Notes: generated by a model from the letters alone, not told the origin. A stretch of DNA of 64,000 nt from Picocystis sp. L7 (GCA_020975725.1 QXJR01000016.1:1-64000), one strand, 5' to 3'; counted from the first letter of the stretch, positions 1 through 9,566 are shown. Made by a program: numbers and translations.

Positions 1-1808
1 AACCGTGACACCTACCTAGGTCACCCTCCCCATGGAGGAGTATTTTCTTCTTCTTCGACGGTCCATGTACAAATGCAGACACACAGTCCTCAAGTCAAAC
101 TACCAAGTGTACCCTTTGGGACACTTATCGCAGGGGATGACCTCGATGCCCCATAGAGAGGAGCCACCGTTCTTTTTCATGAACAAGGCCTCCGACCCAC
201 GTGCCGTCCTCACGCTGTCCGCGTCGGGGCACCGTCGGAGCACTCAAGGAGTCGTTTCTTTGTCAAGCATCCGAGTTTGTTCCACCTCTCCTTCGTGGGT
301 CCAAGTGTATACGACCGCTTTTCTAGTCCTCCAAAAGTCGAGAGTGGAATATGAATTCCAACCACCACAACCTTCAATCCAGGTCTAGTCCATTCAGGTC
401 CTTGACGGGGCGGTCTCTCACTACGCGGCGAGGCTCCTTACTGAATGTGTCTTGATCGGAGCAGGTCTCGACCTAACTTGAAGAAGGGTTCCAAGGGACC
501 CTCTCATGCACAGGGCCTATGGGGCCTACAATGCCACCGCTAGCCACCTACCAATTTCGTCCAAGCAGCGTAATGCCTGGCTGTGAGCGCTGGCCTATGG
601 GACAACACTCCAAGTACATTTGATTGACTACCGCAATTTGTTGCGCTTCCTTTCACTTGTTCCACTTCATCTTCAATGCTTCCTGAATGGCATTCGGCGT
701 CTCAGTGGCATTGTCATCGATCACAGCCAATGGGCGGTGTGCCGGGATGCTGGCCATGGTGCGCTCGATTCAAACGCCATGGCTCGATGAAGCAATCATG
801 CTTACTCGTCGAGCATTGCAATGTATAGATTTTCCCGTAATTAATGGAATTCGTCGTCTTCCATTGGATCATCGTCTAGGGAAGAAAGCACTAAGGTTAC
901 CTTTCGCGCCAAATCGATGGATCCTTCTTTTTGGTATTAAGTGATTGATATCTTACATTTCGCGCTGAGGAAGGGACCCCCCCCTCTCTCAGGACCGCTA
1001 TGGGGAAGAATAGCCGAATTCCTTTTTCGACCCGATAAATACAGCCACATATTGAAGAAGTTAAATGCAGGACCAGCTTCGTGAAGTTTATTCTCAGAGG
1101 GACAAGTCGTACAGGTCATCCCTTCCGACCAGGACAGACGCACGTTCGACAACGGCTGCGGATAGAATACCCGATCCACAATGCCACGTAGGCATTTTGG
1201 CGGCTAGTAGGGCCCATGCGGCCACGCCTTGAATGAACATCATACACTCTTTCCAACTTGGCTCCTCCTTGCACCAACGTACTCCAAACTCTCAAGGACC
1301 TCCGCAAACCCAGATCCTCCAACACTGCCTATTCATCTTGCGGCTGAACAGCAGATCCTTTCATTTCCACATCGCCCGGGGCAAAATGAAAGGAAAGTCT
1401 TTATCTTGCGGGTTGCCGAATTCCTCTATTGAAAGAACGTAACCCATCATGCGATACAGGAGAGAATTGCTCAACAGGACATTTGTTCATGGGCAAGAAA
1501 CGAATTACCCTATGGGTTGTGACAGGGCAGTGTCCGTTGGAGGTTACACGGGTGAGGCATAGGTGCAACAATTGGGATTCACCATTGTGCAGATTCAGTG
1601 ATAAAAACCTTCTAGGGAAATGCATCCGGTGATATGTAAAAAACTTCTGAAGGCATGCCATCTTCAAAAAACGACAGATCAAATACAGGAGGGTTCAAAT
1701 AAGTGACCATCAGGTATACCCAACAAACCCAGTAGACACAAGAAAAAGAAAGATTTGTTTGAGATTGCCCAGCAATCATCAATGCTCACTTCCAAAATCC
1801 TTGAAAGA
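1..1808. other. no gene recognised (left arm, outer part)
   Basis: Only short ORFs without recognisable domains occur here. The stretch 1058-1385 belongs to a dispersed repeat also present near 19 kb. The whole stretch recurs mirrored at 9567-11370. Confidence 0.6.
1058..1385 (+). repeat. dispersed repeat, copy 1 (left arm)
   Basis: About 330 bp that align by eye, with roughly two thirds identity, to 18927-19250. Shared landmarks in the same order include a TGCCACGTA core, TGGCGG, CACTCTTTC and AACAGCAGATCCTT. No coding potential is clear. The alignment is by eye, so the ends are approximate. Confidence 0.6.
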
Positions 1809-2699
1809 TCATGTGAACCTGGCCACTTCGCCTCGACGACCGATAATACGGCTGATCCATTGGGATACAGTCCCAACCTTAGCATACACTCCAGGAAAAC
1901 CACTTGCGCAACCGAATCCCCACGAGACCACACCAACTAGGACATCTGCACGCGGGCGATCTCCCTTGTGAATGAGTGGGCCGCCACTGTCACCCTGGCA
2001 TGCATCCTTACTTCCCACGCCACCTGCACAAATCATCCTTCGCGAGAGTTCTTTTCCGGCTTTGCTATACTTTTCATTGCATGTATCGAATGGAACATAA
2101 TCAACATCAACTTCAAGCAATATATTGCTACCTTCTCCTCCAGAGGAAGTAGCTCCCCAACCCATTGTTGTGAAATTAGTTCCGTCATCAAGCCTTCGGT
2201 AGTAAGGATCAGTAGCTATTCTAGGAAACTCGACATTTCGAACGCTGCCACCCAATCGCAGCAGCATGAAGTCACCATCCATTGTGCGCTCATCATACCT
2301 CCCAAACATAAACTCATCATTGTCAGAAAGCACATAGCCCCTCGTGACGTTCAGCTTGTACCGGTTGACGTATACCATTGCTGCTAACTCAGCACAATGG
2401 GCAGCACTGAGAACAAAACTGGGCGAGATCAGAGTACCGCCACATTCCAAGTCTCCTTCTTCAGAAACGAGAGTGGCCATGTATGGATATCGGAAGGGAT
2501 CTGCGGGATGTCCTCCAACAATGTGTGCGAAAAAATCTCCTTTTGCAAGTGTACCTCTCCGCTCAGAGATTTCAGCATCTGCCACAGATCTCTCAACAGC
2601 AGCGAGTATGCGGGAAGTCGCAATGGCAGGCACAATAGCGAAAAACGCAAGTAAGAACCCTGGTCTTCGGTAGCATGGCTGCGTCGTTACTTTCCTCAT
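1809..2699 (-). CDS. trypsin-like serine protease (left-arm copy)
   Basis: A secreted or membrane-tethered S1 (chymotrypsin-fold) protease of 296 residues. Hydrophobic residues 14-27 probably form a signal peptide or anchor. The propeptide ends at an IVGG motif (60-63), the usual new N-terminus after activation. The catalytic triad is visible: His101 in SAAHC, Asp143 in GDFMLLRL and Ser238 in GDSGGP. Asp232, six residues before the serine, predicts trypsin-like cleavage after Arg or Lys. Paired cysteines fit the family. Oddly, the residue before IVGG is His, so trypsin-type autoactivation is not expected. The ORF is intact and identical to the right-arm copy. The single ATG start sits shortly before the signal region. 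The natural substrate is unknown. Confidence 0.92.
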   Translation of the reverse strand: MRKVTTQPCYRRPGFLLAFFAIVPAIATSRILAAVERSVADAEISERRGTLAKGDFFAHIVGGHPADPFRYPYMATLVSEEGDLECGGTLISPSFVLSAAHCAELAAMVYVNRYKLNVTRGYVLSDNDEFMFGRYDERTMDGDFMLLRLGGSVRNVEFPRIATDPYYRRLDDGTNFTTMGWGATSSGGEGSNILLEVDVDYVPFDTCNEKYSKAGKELSRRMICAGGVGSKDACQGDSGGPLIHKGDRPRADVLVGVVSWGFGCASGFPGVYAKVGTVSQWISRIIGRRGEVARFT

Positions 2700-3487
2700 C
2701 TGGAACGCAGGAAACGCCGTAGGCTTGAGCAGCTGGCCAGCTCCGAGGACTCGCAGCCTTCCAAACCTTCGTCAGCGGTGCATGCGCTTCTGACGAAACT
2801 TGTTGACCACTCCCCAGAAAAATTGATGGAAGATTCCATCGGTTCAAAGGACGCAATTATCCATGAGAATTCCGAGTTTGATTACGAAGCGACCCGGGGA
2901 TGTGGTGACTGACTTTTTCGAGGCGGGTGATTGAGGACCCCACGGATGGAAGGGTCCTGGTGCGAGTGGGGTCCGGTCTCCACATGAGTACGGTCAGGGG
3001 AGCACCCCAGAGCCGCGTTCACATGTCACGTTTCCGGGGGAAGTCGGGGAACCGGGGGAAGCAGGGAAAGCCCTTGGTTTCCCCGACGTTTCCTTAACGC
3101 ATTCATGCGAATATTTCGTAGATAGAACCGATTAATGCCTTCCGGGGCGACCGAAAAACGACGTCACCCGTCGAGGGATTCCCCGTTCCCACCGGCCCCG
3201 GGGCCGGGGAAACTCCCCTCCACGGGGAGGGTCTCGGAACTCGAAATGAGAGCCTTTCCAAATGATTTTTGAGGGATGCACGAGGGGAGAGGGAACATGT
3301 TGCGCAGAGGATTTTTTGGGTTGGGGAAAGGACGCGTTCCCGGTCCACCCCACCGCCACTTTTTCTTCATAGGGAGAGAGGGGGTGTCGCTGTGGGATCC
3401 GTGGAGCCTCCGGAGGCAATTAGGGATAGTGTCGAATCAATTGAATTAAAGGCACAGAAACAGCAAGCGTTTCCCACACTGTCTCTC
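2700..3487. other. no gene recognised between protease and array gene
   Basis: The stretch includes a G/C-run-rich block at about 2990-3240. It is mirrored at 7888-8675. It would hold the 5' flank of the protease and the 3' flank of the array gene. I see no domain-bearing ORF. Confidence 0.6.
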
Positions 3488-5128
3488 TCAAGGGGGGGTG
3501 CTGCATATGCTCAATATGCAGCAGAGTGGGGAAAAGGGGAAAATCGGGATTCCATCGGGGTGTCCAGAAGCAGCGCCGATCATGGCGCGGCTCGGGACAA
3601 CATCGGACCCGCGCACAGGCGCACGAGTGATCAACGCGCACCTCTGCGCCGGCCCCTCGACACAGGATGATCTGGTGGACCTCCATGTAGAGGGAGAAGG
3701 CAAAATCGTACGTGATGGGAGGATGCTGCGCGTCGATTCGAGGCCGTCCTGCAGCTCGTGCAGGAGCTCCAGGACGCTGCTGCGTGTCGATTCGAGGCCG
3801 TCCTGCAACTCGTGCAGGAGCTCCAGGACGCTGCTGCGTGTCGATTCGAGGCCGTCCTGCAGCTCGTGCAGGAGCTCCAGGACGCTGCTGCGCGTCGATT
3901 CGAGGCCGTCCTGCAGCTCGTGCAGGAGCTCCAGGACGCTGCTGCGTGTCGATTCGAGGCCGTCCTGCAGCTCGTGCAGGAGCTCCAGGACGCTGCTGCG
4001 CGTCGATTCGAGGCCGTCCTGCAGCTCGTGCAGGAGCTCCAGGACGCTGCTGCGCGTCGATTCGAGGCCGTCCTGCAGCTCGTGCAGGAGCTCCAGGACG
4101 CTGCTGCGTGTCGATTCGAGGCCGTCCTGCAGCTCGTGCAGGAGCTCCAGGACGCTGCTGCGCGTCGATTCGAGGCCGTCCTGCAGCTCGTGCAGGAGCT
4201 CCAGGACGCTGCTGCGTGTCGATTCGAGGCCGTCCTGCAACTCGTGCAGGAGCTCCAGGACGCTGCTGCGTGTCGATTCGAGGCCGTCCTGCAGCTCGTG
4301 CAGGAGCTCCAGGACGCTGCTGCGTGTCGATTCGAGGCCGTCCTGCAACTCGTGCAGGAGCTCCAGGACGCTGCTGCGTGTCGATTCGAGGCCGTCCTGC
4401 AGCTCGTGCAGGAGCTCCAGGACGCTGCTGCGCGTCGATTCGAGGCCGTCCTGCAGCTCGTGCAGGAGCTCCAGGACGCTGCTGCGCGTCGATTCGAGGC
4501 CGTCCTGCAGCTCGTGCAGGAGCTCCAGGACGCTGCTGCGCGTCGATTCGAGGCCGTCCTGCAGCTCGTGCAGGAGCTCCAGGACGCTGCTGCGCGTCGA
4601 TTCGAGGCCGTCCTGCAGCTCGTGCAGGAGCTCCAGGACGCTGCTGCGCGTCGATTCGAGGCCGTCCTGCAGCTCGTGCAGGAGCTCCAGGACGCTGCTG
4701 CGTGTCGATTCGAGGCCGTCCTGCAGCTCGTGCAGGAGCTCCAGGACGCTGCTGCGCGTCGATTCGAGGCCGTCCTGCAGCTCGTGCAGGAGCTCCAGGA
4801 CGCTGCTGCGCGTCGATTCGAGGCCGTCCTGCAGCTCGTGCAGGAGCTCCAGGACGCTGCTGCGCGTCGATTCGAGGCCGTCCTGCAGCTCGTGCAGGAG
4901 CTCCAGGACGCTGCTGCGTGTCGATTCGAGGCCGTCCTGCAGCTCGTGCAGGAGCTCCAGGACGCTGCTGCGCGTCGATTCGAGGCCGTCCTGCAGCTCG
5001 TGCAGGAGCTCCAGGACTCGTTTTTTCAGGCGTTCTAAGAGCATGGAAGCGCAAGTTGCATTAGTGTTTTGCATTCTCTTGTTGTTTATTATCTTAAATT
5101 GTATGGTGAACAGTGGTGTTCTCTTCAT
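3488..5128 (-). CDS. 18-residue leucine-rich repeat protein, 24 repeats (left copy)
   Basis: A 546-residue ORF starting at ATG. The N-terminus ends in a helical segment (MLLERLKKRVLELL) that flows into about 24 copies of LLHELQDGLESTRSSVLE, followed by a repeat-free Pro/Ser/Cys-containing tail. The repeat is amphipathic and should form a long helix or coiled coil. All six frames are open because the 54-bp unit is a multiple of three. However, both kinds of variable base in the array are silent in this frame (ACG/ACA for Thr, CTG/TTG for Leu), whereas every other frame checked has amino acid changes. This favours the minus strand as coding here. The start could also be the later Met of MLLERLKK. 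Function unknown; no family recognised. Confidence 0.55.
   Translation of the reverse strand: MKRTPLFTIQFKIINNKRMQNTNATCASMLLERLKKRVLELLHELQDGLESTRSSVLELLHELQDGLESTRSSVLELLHELQDGLESTRSSVLELLHELQDGLESTRSSVLELLHELQDGLESTRSSVLELLHELQDGLESTRSSVLELLHELQDGLESTRSSVLELLHELQDGLESTRSSVLELLHELQDGLESTRSSVLELLHELQDGLESTRSSVLELLHELQDGLESTRSSVLELLHELQDGLESTRSSVLELLHELQDGLESTRSSVLELLHELQDGLESTRSSVLELLHELQDGLESTRSSVLELLHELQDGLESTRSSVLELLHELQDGLESTRSSVLELLHELQDGLESTRSSVLELLHELQDGLESTRSSVLELLHELQDGLESTRSSVLELLHELQDGLESTRSSVLELLHELQDGLESTRSSVLELLHELQDGLESTRSSVLELLHELQDGLESTRSILPSRTILPSPSTWRSTRSSCVEGPAQRCALITRAPVRGSDVVPSRAMIGAASGHPDGIPIFPFSPLCCILSICSTPP
3725..5017 (+). repeat. 54-bp tandem array, about 24 units (left)
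   Basis: The unit is 54 bp. Each unit holds a potential hairpin (CCTGCA, five-base loop GCTCG, TGCAGG) directly followed by the perfect palindrome GGAGCTCC. Units differ at only two sites, CGCGTC/CGTGTC and CAGCTC/CAACTC. Unit phase is in register with the ORFs on both strands. Confidence 0.95.
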
Positions 5129-5283
5129 GTTTTTTTAGGTGGTGTGGTATGGTGTCGTGTGTATGTTATGGCCATTTGCTACTGCAATATGGATCACTTT
5201 AAAACCTTCTATCTCTTGCGAGCTGTTTTCTGAGGATGTTTAAGAAAGAATTCTGATTTTTGATTCCTATGCATACATTTGTA

Positions 5284-5610
5284 CTAATGTGTGAGCCTTT
5301 TAGCGAGATACTCAAAGATATCCAGTGCACTCCAAGATTTCGTGTGCCAGAGTACCTCCTTAACTTGAGCAAGGGACATGTGTTGGATGAAAAGTTCTAG
5401 CATATCCTTTGCTTGCTCTCGTTGCTGTATACTCGGGCGGTCGAAAGATTGCCACTCATGCTTGTCAAATGGCCACCATGGTGCATGTTGTGCAAGTATA
5501 ACTTTTCGTTCGTTGTGGAGCTCATCTTTTGTAACTTTTAAACGTCTAAAAGCAAGTGTTTTTGATTTCCCTGGAATTCCACTCACAATTGCACGTTGAC
5601 AAATACGCAC
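5284..5610 (-). CDS. small conserved ORF (left copy), unknown
   Basis: This 108-residue open stretch starts at a non-ATG codon, so it may be an exon or a decayed gene. Features are basic and Trp-rich: RICQRAIVSGIPGKSK, QHAPWWPFDKHEW and a helical C-terminus ending in EYLAKRLTH. It is mirrored at 6308-6631 with one visible Ser-to-Asn change. No family is recognised; a transposon-derived piece is possible. Confidence 0.3.
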   Translation of the reverse strand: MRICQRAIVSGIPGKSKTLAFRRLKVTKDELHNERKVILAQHAPWWPFDKHEWQSFDRPSIQQREQAKDMLELFIQHMSLAQVKEVLWHTKSWSALDIFEYLAKRLTH

Positions 5611-5631
5611 CGCTGCACACTGTTCATCAAT

Positions 5632-5878
5632 GCAAAGGGTCTTCCCTACCTTCCTTTGAGCTCAAGATGTTAGTCCACGCTTCCATTTCCGCAATTTCCA
5701 TCAATCAAGAAGCTCATTGTATAAACTTGTCTAGAACAAAAGCAATTCTTGAATGTATCCAAGGTCCAAATGATCAATGAAGTTTAGACAATGAGCTTCT
5801 TGATTGATGGAAATTGCGGAAATGGAAGCGTGGACTAACATCTTGAGCTCAAAGGAAGGTAGGGAAGACCCTTTGCAT
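5632..5878. repeat. short fold-back (inverted repeat, arms about 95 bp)
   Basis: The bases from about 5632 to 5726 reappear as their reverse complement at about 5784-5878, around a loop of about 55 bp. Both arms spell the same short peptide stretch (SSLPSFELKMLVHASISAIS) when read towards the loop. The fold-back is eccentric: its axis (about 5755) is not the axis of the large palindrome (about 5958). It may be a small fold-back element or a scar of the event that created the palindrome. Confidence 0.8.
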
Positions 5879-6273
5879 ATCAATATTGTGCGAATGTATG
5901 GTTCGAAAGACGTCATGAACTGCTCGCAAGGGACACAACAAATATACCGCCCCTGTAGCAATAAAGTTGGAAGAGGATTCTCCCTCTTGGGGAGGAAAGG
6001 TATCGGGTTCCAAACGGCCTGTGCCGACGACGGCTGCGTCTCCGGCTGGTTCTGCGCGATCAAAGGGTACGTAAGCGGCGCCGGAGACTGCGCATACCTT
6101 TCCCGGTCCGTCGCAAATGGCGGGCATGCGTGGCTTTCCGTTGCTACTCCTAAACGTCCGTCACTAACATTTGGAGGTGAGGTGCACAAGTTGACAAGAG
6201 GCTTGCCGAAAAAAAAAACGGGGCACCTGGTGCCTCGGACGTGCCCATTACAACGTGGAGCTGTCGTTAATAG
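5642..6273. other. spacer at the centre of the palindrome
   Basis: These 632 bp lie between the two arms and are not mirrored. The first part belongs to a smaller fold-back (5632-5878). The rest (about 5879-6273) is unique in the window, with a run of ten A near 6210. An ORF starting with ATG at 5807 runs through it into the right arm, but it has no recognisable domain. Confidence 0.8.
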
Positions 6274-6631
6274 TTCCCTTTGCATTGATGAACAGTGTGC
6301 AGCGGTGCGTATTTGTCAACGTGCAATTGTAAATGGAATTCCAGGGAAATCAAAAACACTTGCTTTTAGACGTTTAAAAGTTACAAAAGATGAGCTCCAC
6401 AACGAACGAAAAGTTATACTTGCACAACATGCACCATGGTGGCCATTTGACAAGCATGAGTGGCAATCTTTCGACCGCCCGAGTATACAGCAACGAGAGC
6501 AAGCAAAGGATATGCTAGAACTTTTCATCCAACACATGTCCCTTGCTCAAGTTAAGGAGGTACTCTGGCACACGAAATCTTGGAGTGCACTGGATATCTT
6601 TGAGTATCTCGCTAAAAGGCTCACACATTAG
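5807..6631 (+). CDS. ORF from spacer into right arm, unknown
   Basis: An ATG-started ORF of 274 residues. The first part lies in the fold-back and the unique spacer; the last 108 residues (from about 6308) are the mirrored small ORF of the right arm. The spacer-encoded part has scattered Cys and Gly but no recognisable domain. It may be a chance fusion created by the palindrome junction. Confidence 0.25.
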   Translation: MEIAEMEAWTNILSSKEGREDPLHINIVRMYGSKDVMNCSQGTQQIYRPCSNKVGRGFSLLGRKGIGFQTACADDGCVSGWFCAIKGYVSGAGDCAYLSRSVANGGHAWLSVATPKRPSLTFGGEVHKLTRGLPKKKTGHLVPRTCPLQRGAVVNSSLCIDEQCAAVRICQRAIVNGIPGKSKTLAFRRLKVTKDELHNERKVILAQHAPWWPFDKHEWQSFDRPSIQQREQAKDMLELFIQHMSLAQVKEVLWHTKSWSALDIFEYLAKRLTH

Positions 6632-6786
6632 TACAAATGTATGCATAGGAATCAAAAATCAGAATTCTTTCTTAAACATCCTCAGAAAACAGCTCGCAAG
6701 AGATAGAAGGTTTTAAAGTGATCCATATTGCAGTAGCAAATGGCCATAACATACACACGACACCATACCACACCACCTAAAAAAAC

Positions 6787-7887
6787 ATGAAGAGAACACC
6801 ACTGTTCACCATACAATTTAAGATAATAAACAACAAGAGAATGCAAAACACTAATGCAACTTGCGCTTCCATGCTCTTAGAACGCCTGAAAAAACGAGTC
6901 CTGGAGCTCCTGCACGAGCTGCAGGACGGCCTCGAATCGACGCGCAGCAGCGTCCTGGAGCTCCTGCACGAGCTGCAGGACGGCCTCGAATCGACACGCA
7001 GCAGCGTCCTGGAGCTCCTGCACGAGCTGCAGGACGGCCTCGAATCGACGCGCAGCAGCGTCCTGGAGCTCCTGCACGAGCTGCAGGACGGCCTCGAATC
7101 GACGCGCAGCAGCGTCCTGGAGCTCCTGCACGAGCTGCAGGACGGCCTCGAATCGACGCGCAGCAGCGTCCTGGAGCTCCTGCACGAGCTGCAGGACGGC
7201 CTCGAATCGACGCGCAGCAGCGTCCTGGAGCTCCTGCACGAGCTGCAGGACGGCCTCGAATCGACGCGCAGCAGCGTCCTGGAGCTCCTGCACGAGCTGC
7301 AGGACGGCCTCGAATCGACGCGCAGCAGCGTCCTGGAGCTCCTGCACGAGCTGCAGGACGGCCTCGAATCGACGCGCAGCAGCGTCCTGGAGCTCCTGCA
7401 CGAGCTGCAGGACGGCCTCGAATCGACGCGCAGCAGCGTCCTGGAGCTCCTGCACGAGCTGCAGGACGGCCTCGAATCGACGCGCAGCAGCGTCCTGGAG
7501 CTCCTGCACGAGCTGCAGGACGGCCTCGAATCGACGCGCAGCAGCGTCCTGGAGCTCCTGCACGAGTTGCAGGACGGCCTCGAATCGACGCGCAGCAGCG
7601 TCCTGGAGCTCCTGCACGAGCTGCAGGACGGCCTCGAATCGACGCGCAGCATCCTCCCATCACGTACGATTTTGCCTTCTCCCTCTACATGGAGGTCCAC
7701 CAGATCATCCTGTGTCGAGGGGCCGGCGCAGAGGTGCGCGTTGATCACTCGTGCGCCTGTGCGCGGGTCCGATGTTGTCCCGAGCCGCGCCATGATCGGC
7801 GCTGCTTCTGGACACCCCGATGGAATCCCGATTTTCCCCTTTTCCCCACTCTGCTGCATATTGAGCATATGCAGCACCCCCCCTTGA
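6787..7887 (+). CDS. 18-residue leucine-rich repeat protein, 14 repeats (right copy)
   Basis: The mirror copy of the 3488-5128 ORF: same N-terminus, same tail, but 366 residues because it has 14 repeats instead of 24. The repeat LLHELQDGLESTRSSVLE is invariant at protein level across all copies, although the DNA varies at a Thr and a Leu codon. The exact loss or gain of ten in-frame units keeps the frame open. This length difference between otherwise near-identical arms is the largest change since the duplication. If real, the locus encodes two length variants of one helical repeat protein. Confidence 0.55.
   Translation: MKRTPLFTIQFKIINNKRMQNTNATCASMLLERLKKRVLELLHELQDGLESTRSSVLELLHELQDGLESTRSSVLELLHELQDGLESTRSSVLELLHELQDGLESTRSSVLELLHELQDGLESTRSSVLELLHELQDGLESTRSSVLELLHELQDGLESTRSSVLELLHELQDGLESTRSSVLELLHELQDGLESTRSSVLELLHELQDGLESTRSSVLELLHELQDGLESTRSSVLELLHELQDGLESTRSSVLELLHELQDGLESTRSSVLELLHELQDGLESTRSILPSRTILPSPSTWRSTRSSCVEGPAQRCALITRAPVRGSDVVPSRAMIGAASGHPDGIPIFPFSPLCCILSICSTPP
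6898..7650 (-). repeat. 54-bp tandem array, about 14 units (right)
   Basis: Same unit as the left array in opposite orientation. The right array has far fewer variant units: one ACA-type unit near its inner end and one TTG-type unit near its outer end. Confidence 0.95.
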
Positions 7888-8675
7888 GAGAGACAGTGTG
7901 GGAAACGCTTGCTGTTTCTGTGCCTTTAATTCAATTGATTCGACACTATCCCTAATTGCCTCCGGAGGCTCCACGGATCCCACAGCGACACCCCCTCTCT
8001 CCCTATGAAGAAAAAGTGGCGGTGGGGTGGACCGGGAACGCGTCCTTTCCCCAACCCAAAAAATCCTCTGCGCAACATGTTCCCTCTCCCCTCGTGCATC
8101 CCTCAAAAATCATTTGGAAAGGCTCTCATTTCGAGTTCCGAGACCCTCCCCGTGGAGGGGAGTTTCCCCGGCCCCGGGGCCGGTGGGAACGGGGAATCCC
8201 TCGACGGGTGACGTCGTTTTTCGGTCGCCCCGGAAGGCATTAATCGGTTCTATCTACGAAATATTCGCATGAATGCGTTAAGGAAACGTCGGGGAAACCA
8301 AGGGCTTTCCCTGCTTCCCCCGGTTCCCCGACTTCCCCCGGAAACGTGACATGTGAACGCGGCTCTGGGGTGCTCCCCTGACCGTACTCATGTGGAGACC
8401 GGACCCCACTCGCACCAGGACCCTTCCATCCGTGGGGTCCTCAATCACCCGCCTCGAAAAAGTCAGTCACCACATCCCCGGGTCGCTTCGTAATCAAACT
8501 CGGAATTCTCATGGATAATTGCGTCCTTTGAACCGATGGAATCTTCCATCAATTTTTCTGGGGAGTGGTCAACAAGTTTCGTCAGAAGCGCATGCACCGC
8601 TGACGAAGGTTTGGAAGGCTGCGAGTCCTCGGAGCTGGCCAGCTGCTCAAGCCTACGGCGTTTCCTGCGTTCCAG
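7888..8675. other. no gene recognised (mirror of 2700-3487)
   Basis: Holds the upstream flank of the right protease copy. Nothing beyond the mirrored sequence is seen. Confidence 0.6.
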
Positions 8676-9566
8676 ATGAGGAAAGTAACGACGCAGCCAT
8701 GCTACCGAAGACCAGGGTTCTTACTTGCGTTTTTCGCTATTGTGCCTGCCATTGCGACTTCCCGCATACTCGCTGCTGTTGAGAGATCTGTGGCAGATGC
8801 TGAAATCTCTGAGCGGAGAGGTACACTTGCAAAAGGAGATTTTTTCGCACACATTGTTGGAGGACATCCCGCAGATCCCTTCCGATATCCATACATGGCC
8901 ACTCTCGTTTCTGAAGAAGGAGACTTGGAATGTGGCGGTACTCTGATCTCGCCCAGTTTTGTTCTCAGTGCTGCCCATTGTGCTGAGTTAGCAGCAATGG
9001 TATACGTCAACCGGTACAAGCTGAACGTCACGAGGGGCTATGTGCTTTCTGACAATGATGAGTTTATGTTTGGGAGGTATGATGAGCGCACAATGGATGG
9101 TGACTTCATGCTGCTGCGATTGGGTGGCAGCGTTCGAAATGTCGAGTTTCCTAGAATAGCTACTGATCCTTACTACCGAAGGCTTGATGACGGAACTAAT
9201 TTCACAACAATGGGTTGGGGAGCTACTTCCTCTGGAGGAGAAGGTAGCAATATATTGCTTGAAGTTGATGTTGATTATGTTCCATTCGATACATGCAATG
9301 AAAAGTATAGCAAAGCCGGAAAAGAACTCTCGCGAAGGATGATTTGTGCAGGTGGCGTGGGAAGTAAGGATGCATGCCAGGGTGACAGTGGCGGCCCACT
9401 CATTCACAAGGGAGATCGCCCGCGTGCAGATGTCCTAGTTGGTGTGGTCTCGTGGGGATTCGGTTGCGCAAGTGGTTTTCCTGGAGTGTATGCTAAGGTT
9501 GGGACTGTATCCCAATGGATCAGCCGTATTATCGGTCGTCGAGGCGAAGTGGCCAGGTTCACATGA
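8676..9566 (+). CDS. trypsin-like serine protease (right-arm copy)
   Basis: The mirror duplicate of the gene at 1809-2699, with the same 296-residue translation: signal or anchor segment 14-27, IVGG at 60-63, triad His101, Asp143, Ser238 and specificity residue Asp232. Both copies point away from the palindrome centre, so transcription is divergent from the core. The lack of amino acid changes between copies fits recent duplication or gene conversion. Apart from the His preceding IVGG nothing is unusual for an S1 protease. Confidence 0.92.
   Translation: MRKVTTQPCYRRPGFLLAFFAIVPAIATSRILAAVERSVADAEISERRGTLAKGDFFAHIVGGHPADPFRYPYMATLVSEEGDLECGGTLISPSFVLSAAHCAELAAMVYVNRYKLNVTRGYVLSDNDEFMFGRYDERTMDGDFMLLRLGGSVRNVEFPRIATDPYYRRLDDGTNFTTMGWGATSSGGEGSNILLEVDVDYVPFDTCNEKYSKAGKELSRRMICAGGVGSKDACQGDSGGPLIHKGDRPRADVLVGVVSWGFGCASGFPGVYAKVGTVSQWISRIIGRRGEVARFT

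Larger units (their letters stand above)
5..5641 (+). repeat. left arm of giant inverted repeat
   Basis: This arm reads as the reverse complement of 6274-11370. Outside the tandem array, paired positions sum to 11375; inside of it they sum to 11915. The 540-bp offset is exactly ten 54-bp array units. Pairing stops at base 5 (partner 11370), because the four bases before it do not match. The arms are nearly identical but not perfectly so: near 5583-5588 the left arm differs from its partner at two bases, changing Ser to Asn in a small ORF. The arm holds a trypsin-like gene, the array gene and a small ORF. It could be a real palindrome or an assembly join of two inverted copies. Confidence 0.95.

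Noticed and set aside
3725-5017. CRISPR array
   Set aside because: Units are contiguous with no unique spacers, and the genome is eukaryotic. The 77-bp array fails for the same reason.
3420-5138. Other long ORFs across the 54-bp array (repeats GAPARAAGRPRIDAQQRP, LLRVDSRPSCSSCRSSRT, LVQELQDAAARRFEAVLQ)
   Set aside because: They are open only because the unit length is a multiple of three; each shows replacement changes between units, unlike the LLHELQ frame.
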